Positions 7,810 through 18,065 of a stretch of 64,000 bases of DNA are shown piece after piece (the first letter of the stretch is position 1; each line of letters starts with the position of its first letter). Below the pieces are notes generated by a model. That model saw only the letters and a list, made by a program, of their open reading frames with translations. It was not told where the DNA came from and searched no databases. Where the stretch lies: positions 372,001 through 436,000 of the forward strand of contig NZ_JBGJKZ010000003.1 of the NCBI RefSeq assembly GCF_041359055.1, given 5' to 3'. This DNA comes from Paenalcaligenes hominis_A. Its GTDB lineage: Bacteria > Pseudomonadota > Gammaproteobacteria > Burkholderiales > Burkholderiaceae_B. The position numbers were made by a program, and so were the translations under genes.

Positions 7810-10545
7810 TTAATCCATGATGGTTTGCCATAACGCACAGACGGCGTCACGTTCTTGCTGGACTTGTGCTTGAGGTAAGCGGGCTACCGTTGCCCCTTGA
7901 AGACGTAAGTTATGTTGATAGCGCCTAAAGGTACGATATGCCTGAATGGCAGGCTTGGTCAGAGCGGTAGGGATCAAACCGTATTCGGCGGCCATGCCCA
8001 ATAGAGCAATATTACCTAAGTTGTTTAATAGAGCGGGATAGTGATGAGCATAACATAGCACTAAATACTGTGTAATGAACTCGATATCAACCATGCCGCC
8101 TTGATCGTGTTTTATATCGAATAAACCGCTTGGATTTGGATGCGCTTGAGCAATCTTGGTACGCATTTCAATCACTTGAGATTTAAATTGTAATGGATCG
8201 CGCTCGCGTAGCAAAATGGCTTGGCGTACTTTTTCAAAACGAGCACCGATATTAGGATCACCTGCAACAAAGCGTGCACGTGTAATAGCTTGATGTTCCC
8301 AAGACCAGGCTTGCTGGCTTTGGTATTTTTCAAACCCATCAATAGAAACCGCAATTAAACCGGCATCACCGTCAGGCCGCAGTCGCATATCAACCTCGTA
8401 CAGACGGCCGGATGAGGTTAAGGTGGTTAGCCATGACACCATACGCCGCCCTAAACGTACGTAAGTTTCCACGGCGTCTTGGTCGGGATCATCATATAAA
8501 AACACCAAGTCCAGATCAGAGGCGTAGCCCAATTCCTTGCCACCTAATTTGCCATAGGCCACCACGGCAAAACGGGGTTGATCTGTATAAGTGGTGGTGT
8601 TTCGGGCCTGAGCCAAAGGCCAAGTACGGTAAATGGTTTCGGCCAAAAGCATATCAGCTAACGCTGATAGCTGGTCGGCCAATGCTTCTACGGTTAAAAG
8701 CCCGGCTAAATCTTGTGCTAGAAGCTGAAAGCTGACTTGGTGTTGCAGGTCGCGCATAAGATTCATCTGCCGCTCTACGTCTGCTTGACCATTAGGAAGC
8801 ACACAAGCATCTAGCTCTAAGCGCAGTTGTTCGGCAAGACTTATAAAGTCTGGGCTCTCTAATAATTGATTCCACTCAATTAAACTATCAAGTACTAATG
8901 GGTATTGGCTGAGATAGTGGGCAGCCCATGGACTGGCCCCAGCCATGGCGCTTAACCGTTGAATGGTTTCAGGGTATTCCAATAACAGTGCTAGGTACGA
9001 GCTGCGGTTAGAAATATGTTCTAAGATATGATGCACTCGTTTATTGGTTTCTACTGGGTCATCGGTATGAGTGGCTGCCATGCGTACCAAAGGCAACAGT
9101 TGTTGCAAGCGTTTTAAACTAAATGTGGGTAGGCGCTGAATGCGATGGCTTTGTAGCAAGCGTTGGCTTTCTATTTCCAATACATGGGGGTCGGTATCGG
9201 CACAAGGCGTAGGTAAATCTAGCTTGGTGCTGCGTTTAGCCGAGTGCAGCACTGTTTTTTTATCTACGCCTGCTATACGGAAAGCATCTTGAAAGCTGTG
9301 GTGCACAAAGGATCGATGCTGTTTTAGTTCCGAGATAAAACGTGCCGTATCCATGCCTAAACTCTCAGCGAGCAATGCTGTTTGTTCTGTATCCGTAGGC
9401 AATAAATGGGTTTGTTGGTCTTCGCGATATTGTAAAAAGTGTTCAGTGCGGCGTAAAAACTCATACGCACTTAACAGCGGTTGGGCCAGACTTGCATCCA
9501 TAAGATCTGCTTGAACTTGGGCATGAACCGCATCGTGTAAATTTTGTTGTTGTACTGACGGCCAGCGCCCACCCCGAATGAGTTGATTCAATTGAACCAC
9601 AAACTCAATTTCACGAATGCCCCCGTCGCCAAGTTTAATATTATGCGTACTTTCTAAACTGTCCTTTGCCACAACTTTGCGTTCCCAGTCCTGACGAATA
9701 CGCTCACGTAACTCGCGCAAAGCAGCTAGCGCATCAAAGTCAAAATATTTTCTATACACAAAAGGAACGCGGATCTGCTCTAAGCGTTGGGCTGCCGCTG
9801 CTGGTTGGCTCTCAGTAAAAGCACGTACGGGCAGGAGTCGTGCTTTAATCCACGCATAGCGCTCCCATTCGCGCCCTTGATGCATAAAATAATGCTCAAG
9901 GGCATTAAGGCTCCAGGCTAAAGCACCGGCATCGCCATCTGGACGTAGACGTAAATCCGTCCTAAATACATGGCCTGCGGCAGTGGTTTGTGACAGCAAA
10001 GGTAGCATACGCTGTGTAAGACGCCCAAAATATTCATGATGACTACGCGGTCTTGGCCCATCGGTTTCCCCGTCTTCCGCATACAAAGTAATTAAATCAA
10101 TATCAGAAGACACGTTTAACTCAGACCCACCCCATTTGCCCATGGCTACAATGAGCATTTCTAGTGGTGCTCCTGTATTTGAGTCACGTGGGATGCCATG
10201 GGCTTGGCTGAGTTCGTGGCTTACACATTGATAAGCTTTGCTCACACTCAAGTCGGCTAAAAAACTCATGGCGGTGCCAACTTCGGCTAAACTAGCTTTT
10301 GCCTGCATGTCTCTTTGCATAAGAGTAAAAAAGACATAGCGTCGCATTATGCGTAACTGCTGTTTAAGCTGATCGGGATTGGTAGGGCTACCCGACGAGG
10401 CCTGAAGCAGATCAAACCAGTTCATAATGCGGTCAGGACTAACCGGGTGCACACTGTGCTCCTCAAGCCAATCTGCTAGCTCAGGGGTGGCATTTAGTTG
10501 GCGTCGCAGAGCACCAGACCAGTTTAATGTGCGTGTTAAATTCAT
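7810..10545 (-). CDS. glnE: Bifunctional glutamine synthetase adenylyltransferase/adenylyl-removing enzyme
   Basis: Controls glutamine synthetase by adding or removing AMP on a tyrosine, responding to PII signals. The 911-aa protein has the two nucleotidyltransferase domains expected: the N-terminal adenylyl-removing domain with GKWGGSELNVSSDIDL (about residues 136-152) and the C-terminal adenylylating domain with GKLGGKELGYASDLDL (about 664-680). Length is close to the E. coli enzyme. The ATG at 10545 has only a weak ribosome-binding site. Its 5' end faces yhdP with a 19-bp gap, so its promoter must lie inside the yhdP coding region. Confidence 0.95.
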   Translation of the reverse strand: MNLTRTLNWSGALRRQLNATPELADWLEEHSVHPVSPDRIMNWFDLLQASSGSPTNPDQLKQQLRIMRRYVFFTLMQRDMQAKASLAEVGTAMSFLADLSVSKAYQCVSHELSQAHGIPRDSNTGAPLEMLIVAMGKWGGSELNVSSDIDLITLYAEDGETDGPRPRSHHEYFGRLTQRMLPLLSQTTAAGHVFRTDLRLRPDGDAGALAWSLNALEHYFMHQGREWERYAWIKARLLPVRAFTESQPAAAAQRLEQIRVPFVYRKYFDFDALAALRELRERIRQDWERKVVAKDSLESTHNIKLGDGGIREIEFVVQLNQLIRGGRWPSVQQQNLHDAVHAQVQADLMDASLAQPLLSAYEFLRRTEHFLQYREDQQTHLLPTDTEQTALLAESLGMDTARFISELKQHRSFVHHSFQDAFRIAGVDKKTVLHSAKRSTKLDLPTPCADTDPHVLEIESQRLLQSHRIQRLPTFSLKRLQQLLPLVRMAATHTDDPVETNKRVHHILEHISNRSSYLALLLEYPETIQRLSAMAGASPWAAHYLSQYPLVLDSLIEWNQLLESPDFISLAEQLRLELDACVLPNGQADVERQMNLMRDLQHQVSFQLLAQDLAGLLTVEALADQLSALADMLLAETIYRTWPLAQARNTTTYTDQPRFAVVAYGKLGGKELGYASDLDLVFLYDDPDQDAVETYVRLGRRMVSWLTTLTSSGRLYEVDMRLRPDGDAGLIAVSIDGFEKYQSQQAWSWEHQAITRARFVAGDPNIGARFEKVRQAILLRERDPLQFKSQVIEMRTKIAQAHPNPSGLFDIKHDQGGMVDIEFITQYLVLCYAHHYPALLNNLGNIALLGMAAEYGLIPTALTKPAIQAYRTFRRYQHNLRLQGATVARLPQAQVQQERDAVCALWQTIMD

Positions 10546-10564
10546 AACTAAATCAAAGAGAGAA

Positions 10565-13500
10565 ATGGGGCCTTTGTTACGCTGGACAGGGCGGGGACTA
10601 CTTGCTGTTTATGTGGTTTTCTTAATTGTAGTGCTAGGCTTACGATATTGGCTAATGCCTAATATCGATCAGTGGCGTGCACCCATTAGTCAGGCGCTCA
10701 GTACCCTAACTCAAAGCGAAATAACCATTGGTTCGATCCAAGCGCAGTGGCAGGGCATATATCCTGAATTGCAACTAGAGCATGTCACAGTAGGTGATCC
10801 TGATTCACTGCAGGCTATAGCCATACCGCGTCTTATTGCGCGTTTTAAACCAAGTAGCCTTTGGCATGCGCAACCACACTTTTCTTATTTACGTATTGAT
10901 GGGCTCGAGTTGAGCTTGCAACGGGACGCGCGCAATCAATGGCATCTAGCAGGGCAGTCCTGGGCCACATCGACTAACTCTACTTCGTCATCGGGGTTTT
11001 GGCATTGGTTAACGCAGCAGGATCATATTGAGTTGCAGCACGCTGTACTACGTTGGCACGATCTAGGGCGAGCTACAGAGCCTATTCAACTTAGCCAAGT
11101 ACAAGGAGTTCTGCATCAGTACGAGGGAGTGTTGCAGTATGAGCTCACCGCCACACCGCCTGAGCACTTGGGGCAACAAGTTCAACTACAAGGGGCTTTG
11201 CAGCGTGAAGAGCTACTAAATCAACAGCTCAGTGGCAATGTGTATATTCGCATGGCAGATTTAAGTGCCCATGCCTGGCAACAATGGGTAGACCTGCCTA
11301 CCGGCTTGACTCAGGCCCAATTAGATAGCCAGATTTGGCTTCAAATTGATCAAAGTCAAATTGAAGAGGTGGCCTTAGACCTCCGTGTGCATAAACCTAA
11401 ATGGAATACCAAAGAGCTTGGTACTTTGTCTGCCGAACAGGTGCGTATATTTGCTCAAGGCCCGTGGCGTAGTTTTAATCATTTTATTCAAGAGCGACCT
11501 TTGTATGAACGATTACAAGAGGACGCTTTCTCGCTAGAAGTCTATGCCAGCGGTGCACAATGGCACGACAGCTCTTTCTTTACGCAACCTTGGTATTTTG
11601 ATCGCTTAGAGTTGGTGGCTTCACATTCAGCTCAGCCTAAAAGCCCATCTATTGAGCTAAGCCATTTTTTTGTACAGAATGCGGACTTTGAGTTAGCTAT
11701 GAAGGGCTCAGTGGCACTGCATGACTCAGACTGGTCTCAAAGCGAGCTGGATCTAACGGCGCGAGCGCAACGCATTCAACTCAATCGTCTTTATGCTTAT
11801 TTTCCCACGCCTGCTATTGCCGAAACCGTAGTGGGTTGGCTACGCGATGGCTTAGCGTCAGGGCAGGCGTCTGAGGCCGTGTTACGTTGGCAGGGACGTT
11901 TAGATCAGTACCCATATACGGACCCTGCTCAAGGGCTATTTTATGTGGGCGCTGCAATTGAAGATGCCGTGGTGGATTATTATCCGGCTCAAGGCTCCGA
12001 GAAGGGGTGGCCCAAGGTAGAAAATATCCAGGGTAGTTTAAGTATTCTTGGTAATCGCCTTGACTTAAAACAAGCGCAAGGTGCTTTGAAGCCCAATGGC
12101 AAAGATGTGGTATTGGCTCCTGCGATCACGTTAGCCATCGATGATTTCTCAGCACAGGAGCCTCTATTAACTATAGAGACTACTACGCATGGGCCAGCGC
12201 AAGCTTATCTAGGTTTGATGACACACAGCGACTTAGGCGTATTGCTTGATCATACTTTTGATCAAGCAAAGGCCACTGGCGAATGGGCAGTGCCTTTAGC
12301 ACTAAGAGTGAACTTAGCCCACGGCGAGCAAACCCAAGTGCAAGGGCATATTGATTTCAAGCAAAATACTTTGCAGCTTTGGCCGCAGCTGCCGCCACTT
12401 TCACAGGTGCAGGGTAAATTGCTTTTTTCAGAAAAAGATGCACAGGCCCAGTTAAAAGCACAATGGCTGGGCGGCCCGGTTCAGATCAGTCAGACTATAG
12501 GCAAGGCTAATCAGGCTTTAGAGCTTGAGGGGCAGCTTAAACTAGAGGAGCTCACTGCATTTTATAAGATCAAGCCTTTGGCACTGTATGCACAGGGTAC
12601 AGCACCTTACCACGCGCAGATAGGTTTTGATGCGGACAATCAATTTGCCATACACGTCCAAACCCCATTGAAAGGTATTGCACTACATTTGCCTGCACCT
12701 TTAAAGAAACGGGCGGAGCAAGAATGGCCGCTACAACTAAGTTGGAGTGCTCAGCAGTCAAACCGTGCCTTGCACGCTCAGTTAGGCTCAGACTTACATT
12801 TGCACTTGCAACAGAGCGCCAGTGATTCTATTCAGTTTGATAGAGGCTATTTCACTTGGAAACGGGCTCAGCCCAATTCAATGCGCCCTGGTTTTTGGGT
12901 GGACATAGAGGAAACGGAGTTAGATTTAAATGCGTGGCAAGAGGTGGTGTCTTCATTTACCCAAGCGCTAAGCAACAAAACAACGCCTAGCTCTCTAGAG
13001 CTTAATACGGTTCGGATCAAAACAAACCAAGCTGCCATATTTGATGGGGTATTAAATCAATTAACGTATACCTCGCAGCAGCTTCAACCGCGTCAGTGGC
13101 GCACGGACATCAGCTCGGAACAAGTAGCGGGTACGGTGCAGTGGCAAGAAGACTCTGAGGGGCACATTCAAGGGCCAGTACAAGCTGATTTTCAGAGGAT
13201 TCATTGGCAGCCCACTTCTGACGCTACTTTAACCGCAACCAACAAAGAACGCTTAGACCCAGAAATGGTTTGGCCAGACCTGAATTTGAAGGTTAGTGAA
13301 CTCAGTTATGGGGCATGGCATTTAGGGCAGGTTGAGGTGCAAGGTCGAAGCAGCGCTAACGACCCATTTTTGTGGCAAATTCCTCATCTAAAACTGAGTA
13401 CGCCTTATGGCGAATTGCATGGACAAGGGAGTTGGCATCTAGCCGGTACAGAGCGCGGTTTGCAGTTACAGACAGAGTTAAACAGTTCTACCATGGGTGA

Positions 13501-14098
13501 GTTGTTGGATTACGTAGGATTTAAAAATTTAATGGTCGAGGGCCAAGGGCAGCTCAACACACAACTCAATTGGCAACAGTTTCCATGGCAAACGTCGTTA
13601 CAAACACTGCAGGCTACGATGGATTTATCTTTGCAGCGTGGTCGTTTGCACCAACTGCATTCGCAAACAGGTAAATGGCTTGAGTTTCTTTCACTGCAAT
13701 CCATTTCACGCTTAACGACTTTGGGTACGGATTTGCGGGGAGTGTTACAAAATGGTTTGCCATTTGATGCCATAACTGGCCAAATTCGTTTAGACAATGC
13801 AATTGCCCAGACCCATGATTTTCAAGTTGTTGGACCTGTTGGGGCAGTGGCTTTAGAAGGTAGCGCGGATTTGGATGCAAAGCAGTTAGATCTGTATGCA
13901 TTAGTAGTGCCACGTATGGAAATGAGTGGTGCGGCTTTAGCCGCTGGTTTTGCGCTTAACCCGGTGGTGGGGGCCAGTGCTTTTCTAACGCAGTGGTTAT
14001 TAAAGGATCCCTTAGCCAAAGCCATGACCATGCGCTATCACCTGACTGGCCCCTGGGATCAGGTTGAGACCAACGAGGCTCCCTTAACAGAGCACTAG
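10565..14098 (+). CDS. yhdP: YhdP family AsmA-like envelope protein
   Basis: Very large (1177 aa) inner-membrane-anchored protein of the AsmA/YhdP group. In enterobacteria these bridge the periplasm and take part in phospholipid movement to the outer membrane. One N-terminal transmembrane helix (about residues 8-30) is followed by a long periplasmic region rich in beta-forming, Gln/Leu/Trp-rich segments and by the conserved C-terminal block (VEGSADLDAKQLDLYALVVP-like) of the family. I start it at the ATG at 10565, which follows a purine-rich AGAGAGAA; the frame stays open upstream to 10427 but that part is antisense to glnE and not YhdP-like. Confidence 0.85.
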   Translation: MGPLLRWTGRGLLAVYVVFLIVVLGLRYWLMPNIDQWRAPISQALSTLTQSEITIGSIQAQWQGIYPELQLEHVTVGDPDSLQAIAIPRLIARFKPSSLWHAQPHFSYLRIDGLELSLQRDARNQWHLAGQSWATSTNSTSSSGFWHWLTQQDHIELQHAVLRWHDLGRATEPIQLSQVQGVLHQYEGVLQYELTATPPEHLGQQVQLQGALQREELLNQQLSGNVYIRMADLSAHAWQQWVDLPTGLTQAQLDSQIWLQIDQSQIEEVALDLRVHKPKWNTKELGTLSAEQVRIFAQGPWRSFNHFIQERPLYERLQEDAFSLEVYASGAQWHDSSFFTQPWYFDRLELVASHSAQPKSPSIELSHFFVQNADFELAMKGSVALHDSDWSQSELDLTARAQRIQLNRLYAYFPTPAIAETVVGWLRDGLASGQASEAVLRWQGRLDQYPYTDPAQGLFYVGAAIEDAVVDYYPAQGSEKGWPKVENIQGSLSILGNRLDLKQAQGALKPNGKDVVLAPAITLAIDDFSAQEPLLTIETTTHGPAQAYLGLMTHSDLGVLLDHTFDQAKATGEWAVPLALRVNLAHGEQTQVQGHIDFKQNTLQLWPQLPPLSQVQGKLLFSEKDAQAQLKAQWLGGPVQISQTIGKANQALELEGQLKLEELTAFYKIKPLALYAQGTAPYHAQIGFDADNQFAIHVQTPLKGIALHLPAPLKKRAEQEWPLQLSWSAQQSNRALHAQLGSDLHLHLQQSASDSIQFDRGYFTWKRAQPNSMRPGFWVDIEETELDLNAWQEVVSSFTQALSNKTTPSSLELNTVRIKTNQAAIFDGVLNQLTYTSQQLQPRQWRTDISSEQVAGTVQWQEDSEGHIQGPVQADFQRIHWQPTSDATLTATNKERLDPEMVWPDLNLKVSELSYGAWHLGQVEVQGRSSANDPFLWQIPHLKLSTPYGELHGQGSWHLAGTERGLQLQTELNSSTMGELLDYVGFKNLMVEGQGQLNTQLNWQQFPWQTSLQTLQATMDLSLQRGRLHQLHSQTGKWLEFLSLQSISRLTTLGTDLRGVLQNGLPFDAITGQIRLDNAIAQTHDFQVVGPVGAVALEGSADLDAKQLDLYALVVPRMEMSGAALAAGFALNPVVGASAFLTQWLLKDPLAKAMTMRYHLTGPWDQVETNEAPLTEH

Positions 14099-14104
14099 GT
14101 CCAT

Positions 14105-14145
14105 AAAAAAAACACTCCAGTGCATAGCAATAGGAGTGTTTTTTA
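14105..14145. terminator. Bidirectional terminator between yhdP and rho
   Basis: AAAAAACACTCC (to 14118) pairs with GGAGTGTTTTTT (14133-14144), giving an 8-bp core stem flanked by an A run and a T run. It can therefore end both the yhdP transcript and the convergent trxA-rho transcript. Confidence 0.85.
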
Positions 14146-14161
14146 GTTAAGCCATGAGTAT

Positions 14162-15418
<1,257 letters not shown>

Positions 15419-15449
15419 GAGAAGAAAAGAAGGGAATCAGCCAATGGCG

Positions 15450-15471
15450 GCGAGCCAAGGACATGGCTCGC
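15450..15471 (-). other. Hairpin in the trxA-rho intergenic leader
   Basis: GCGAGCCA (15450-15457) and TGGCTCGC (15464-15471) are perfect 8-bp inverted copies with a 6-base loop, located between the trxA stop and the rho start. No T run follows on the minus strand, so it is not a classical terminator. It may stabilise the trxA message or take part in control of rho, which is autoregulated in E. coli. Confidence 0.55.
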
Positions 15472-15485
15472 GCAGAGATTGTTGT

Positions 15486-15812
15486 TTATAAGGAGTTATC
15501 GAGAAATTCTTGGAGCTGTGTTTTAGTAATGGCACCTACTTTGGTTTCGGTAGGTTGACCATTTTTGAACAGCATTAACGTAGGAATACCACGGATGCCA
15601 AATTTAGAGGCGGTTTCGGGATTGTCATCTACGTTTAGTTTAGCAATAGTAACACGACCAGCGTATTGTTCAGCAACTTCGTCCAAAATAGGGGCGATAG
15701 CTTTACATGGACCACACCATGCTGCCCAGTAATCGACAAGTACAGGTTGGTCGGAGTTAAGAACGTCTTCGGAAAAAGACGCATCGGATACATTTTTAAT
15801 GAATTGGCTCAT
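15486..15812 (-). CDS. trxA: Thioredoxin TrxA
   Basis: Small cytoplasmic dithiol-disulfide oxidoreductase (108 aa), the general electron donor to ribonucleotide reductase and other enzymes. The active site is WCGPC (C33, C36), and the cis-Pro motif GIPTL is present. I start at the ATG at 15812, which gives the normal family N terminus (MSQFIKNVSD); the frame is open 132 bases further upstream but that part does not resemble thioredoxin. It is the first gene of a trxA-rho unit, the usual arrangement in this group. Confidence 0.95.
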   Translation of the reverse strand: MSQFIKNVSDASFSEDVLNSDQPVLVDYWAAWCGPCKAIAPILDEVAEQYAGRVTIAKLNVDDNPETASKFGIRGIPTLMLFKNGQPTETKVGAITKTQLQEFLDNSL

Positions 15813-15851
15813 GGCTAAAATGTCTGAGTATAAAGGTGATCGAATAAATAC

Positions 15852-15881
15852 ACTATACGAGATCGCATGCAACAAGCACAA
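15852..15881 (-). promoter_or_regulatory. Candidate sigma-70 promoter for trxA-rho
   Basis: Read on the minus strand, TTGTGC (15881-15876) is followed after 18 bp by TATAGT (15857-15852), about 40 bp before the trxA start. Motif reading only. Confidence 0.4.
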
Positions 15882-16049
15882 TGTATGCGCAAGACATTTT
15901 TGTCTGTGTTGTGCTTTTTCTACAAGCTGTGCGGTAAGTACCAAACCCTATTTCAACAGAATCAAATCATTCAGTTGCTATATTGTATTTGGGGTTTGCA
16001 CCCATAGTTCGTAAAATAGATTTTTTTTCCGATTGATAGAGATTAGAGA

Positions 16050-18011
16050 GTGTCTAAGTCCAATTACGATGAATCATCAATTCGGGTGTTGAAAGGCTTA
16101 GAGCCAGTGCGTCAACGTCCGGGCATGTATACCCGTACAGATAACCCTTTACACATTATACAAGAGGTTATCGATAATGCGGCAGATGAAGCTTTAGCCG
16201 GATATGCAAAACATATTACGTTGACGTTGCACAAAGATCAAAGTATCTCCGTCGAGGATGATGGGCGGGGTATCCCTGTGGGTCTGCACCCCCAAGAAAA
16301 CGCGCCGGTGGTAGAGTTAGTTTTTACTCGACTGCATGCCGGAGGAAAGTTTGATAAAAAGGACGGGGGCGCGTATGCGTTCTCTGGCGGGCTGCATGGT
16401 GTAGGCGTTTCAGTGACGAATGCTTTATCCACTCGGCTAGAGGTGCAAGTGTGGCGTCAGGGCGAAATTCATCAAATTGATTTTGCTGATGGCAATGTGC
16501 TCAATGCCTTATATATCGCCGGTTCAGCGCCAAAGCGTAAAACAGGAACCCGAGTACGCGCTTGGCCCGATCCAAGGTATTTTGACTCAGCACAAATTCC
16601 TTTGGCTGAGCTGAAACATGTGCTGCGCAGCAAGGCGGTATTGCTTAGTGGTACCACGGTTAGCTTAGTCAATGAGAAAACCAATGAGCAGTTACAGTGG
16701 TGCTATGAAAGCGGTCTAGCGGGTTATCTTCAAGAAGCTCTTACAGACCAAGAGCTTTATCTGCCTTTATTCCAAGGGGCGCAGTTTGCTAGCGAAGACG
16801 ACGAAAATTATGCTTTAGGTGAGGGCGTAGAATGGGTCGTGGCGTGGACACTTGAAGGCAATGTTATGCGCGAATCGTTTGTAAACCTGATTGCTACGCC
16901 AGCAGGTGGTACGCACGAGGCCGGACTACGCGATGGGCTTTACCAAGCCGTAAAAAACTTTGCTGAGCTACACAGCTTGCTACCAAAAGGGTTACGCTTA
17001 TTGCCCGAAGATGTGTTTGCGCGTGTTAGCTTTGTATTGTCCGCAAAAATCTTAGACCCACAGTTCCAAGGTCAAATTAAAGAGCGCTTAAACAGTCGCG
17101 ATGCCGTGCGGATGATCAGCACATTTGTACGTAATGCGCTCGAGTTACGCTTAAACTCAGAGGTAGAAGACGGCAAGAAGCTGGCGGAGCTAGTAATTCG
17201 TCATGCACAAGCCCGTGTGCGTTCCACACAGCGCATTGAAAAGCGTAAAAGTTCGGGCGTAGCGGTTCTACCTGGCAAGCTGACGGATTGTGAGTCGCAA
17301 GACACAAGCCGCAACGAGCTGTTCTTAGTAGAGGGGGACTCGGCGGGGGGCTCAGCTAAAATGGGTAGAGATAAATCGTTTCAAGCCATTTTACCGCTCC
17401 GCGGCAAGGTTTTAAACTCGTGGGAAGTCGACCGTGACCGTTTATTTGCTAACCAAGAAATCCATGATATTTCCGTTGCTATAGGGGTAGATCCACACAC
17501 AGCAACAGAAACCCCTGATTTAAGCCAACTGCGTTACGGCAAAATCTGTATTTTGTCGGATGCCGACGTAGATGGCTCGCATATTCAGGTCTTGCTTTTG
17601 ACTTTGTTTTTCCGTCATTTTCCTGCATTGATTCAAGCCGGACATATTTATATTGCGCGCCCCCCTTTATTCCGTCTTGATGTGCCGGCCATAGCAAAAC
17701 GGCCAGCACGCAAAATTTATTGCTTAGATCAAGCCGAATTAGACAGTGCTATCGATAAATTACGCAAAGAAAAAGTACGAGAGGACTCGTGGTCTATCAG
17801 CCGATTTAAAGGGCTAGGGGAAATGAGCGCAGAACAGCTCTGGGACACCACGATGAATCCAGATACGCGTCGCCTATTACCGGTGGCCTATGGTGCCCAA
17901 GGGCTCACGGGAACCACCGAGATGTTTGACATGTTAATGGGTCGAGGCGAGGCTGCACAGCGCCGCACGTGGTTAGAGGCCAAGGGTAATTTGGCTGATG
18001 TGGATATTTAA
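16050..18011 (+). CDS. parE: DNA topoisomerase IV subunit B
   Basis: ATPase subunit of the decatenating type II topoisomerase. The 653-aa protein has the GHKL ATP-binding motifs (EVIDNAADEA near residues 38-48, DDGRGIP, and GLHGVGVSVTNALS), and the TOPRIM domain with EGDSAGG near 428 and DADVDGSHI. The short length and absence of the gyrase-type insertion identify ParE rather than GyrB, and adjacency to parC agrees. The start is GTG (GTGTCTAAG) after GAGATTAGAGAG; no in-frame ATG gives a better N terminus. A weak promoter-like pair TTGGGG-17 bp-TAAAAT (15989-16017) lies just upstream. Confidence 0.95.
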   Translation: MSKSNYDESSIRVLKGLEPVRQRPGMYTRTDNPLHIIQEVIDNAADEALAGYAKHITLTLHKDQSISVEDDGRGIPVGLHPQENAPVVELVFTRLHAGGKFDKKDGGAYAFSGGLHGVGVSVTNALSTRLEVQVWRQGEIHQIDFADGNVLNALYIAGSAPKRKTGTRVRAWPDPRYFDSAQIPLAELKHVLRSKAVLLSGTTVSLVNEKTNEQLQWCYESGLAGYLQEALTDQELYLPLFQGAQFASEDDENYALGEGVEWVVAWTLEGNVMRESFVNLIATPAGGTHEAGLRDGLYQAVKNFAELHSLLPKGLRLLPEDVFARVSFVLSAKILDPQFQGQIKERLNSRDAVRMISTFVRNALELRLNSEVEDGKKLAELVIRHAQARVRSTQRIEKRKSSGVAVLPGKLTDCESQDTSRNELFLVEGDSAGGSAKMGRDKSFQAILPLRGKVLNSWEVDRDRLFANQEIHDISVAIGVDPHTATETPDLSQLRYGKICILSDADVDGSHIQVLLLTLFFRHFPALIQAGHIYIARPPLFRLDVPAIAKRPARKIYCLDQAELDSAIDKLRKEKVREDSWSISRFKGLGEMSAEQLWDTTMNPDTRRLLPVAYGAQGLTGTTEMFDMLMGRGEAAQRRTWLEAKGNLADVDI

Positions 18012-18065
18012 ATACGCTGATACGCGGCGACTCTTTCTAGAAATTAAAGACTAAACAGGATAAGT

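Noticed and set aside
10427..10564. N-terminal extension of yhdP from 10427
   Set aside because: These codons are antisense to the start of glnE and not hydrophobic or YhdP-like; ATG 10565 gives the membrane-anchor N terminus with a purine-rich site before it.
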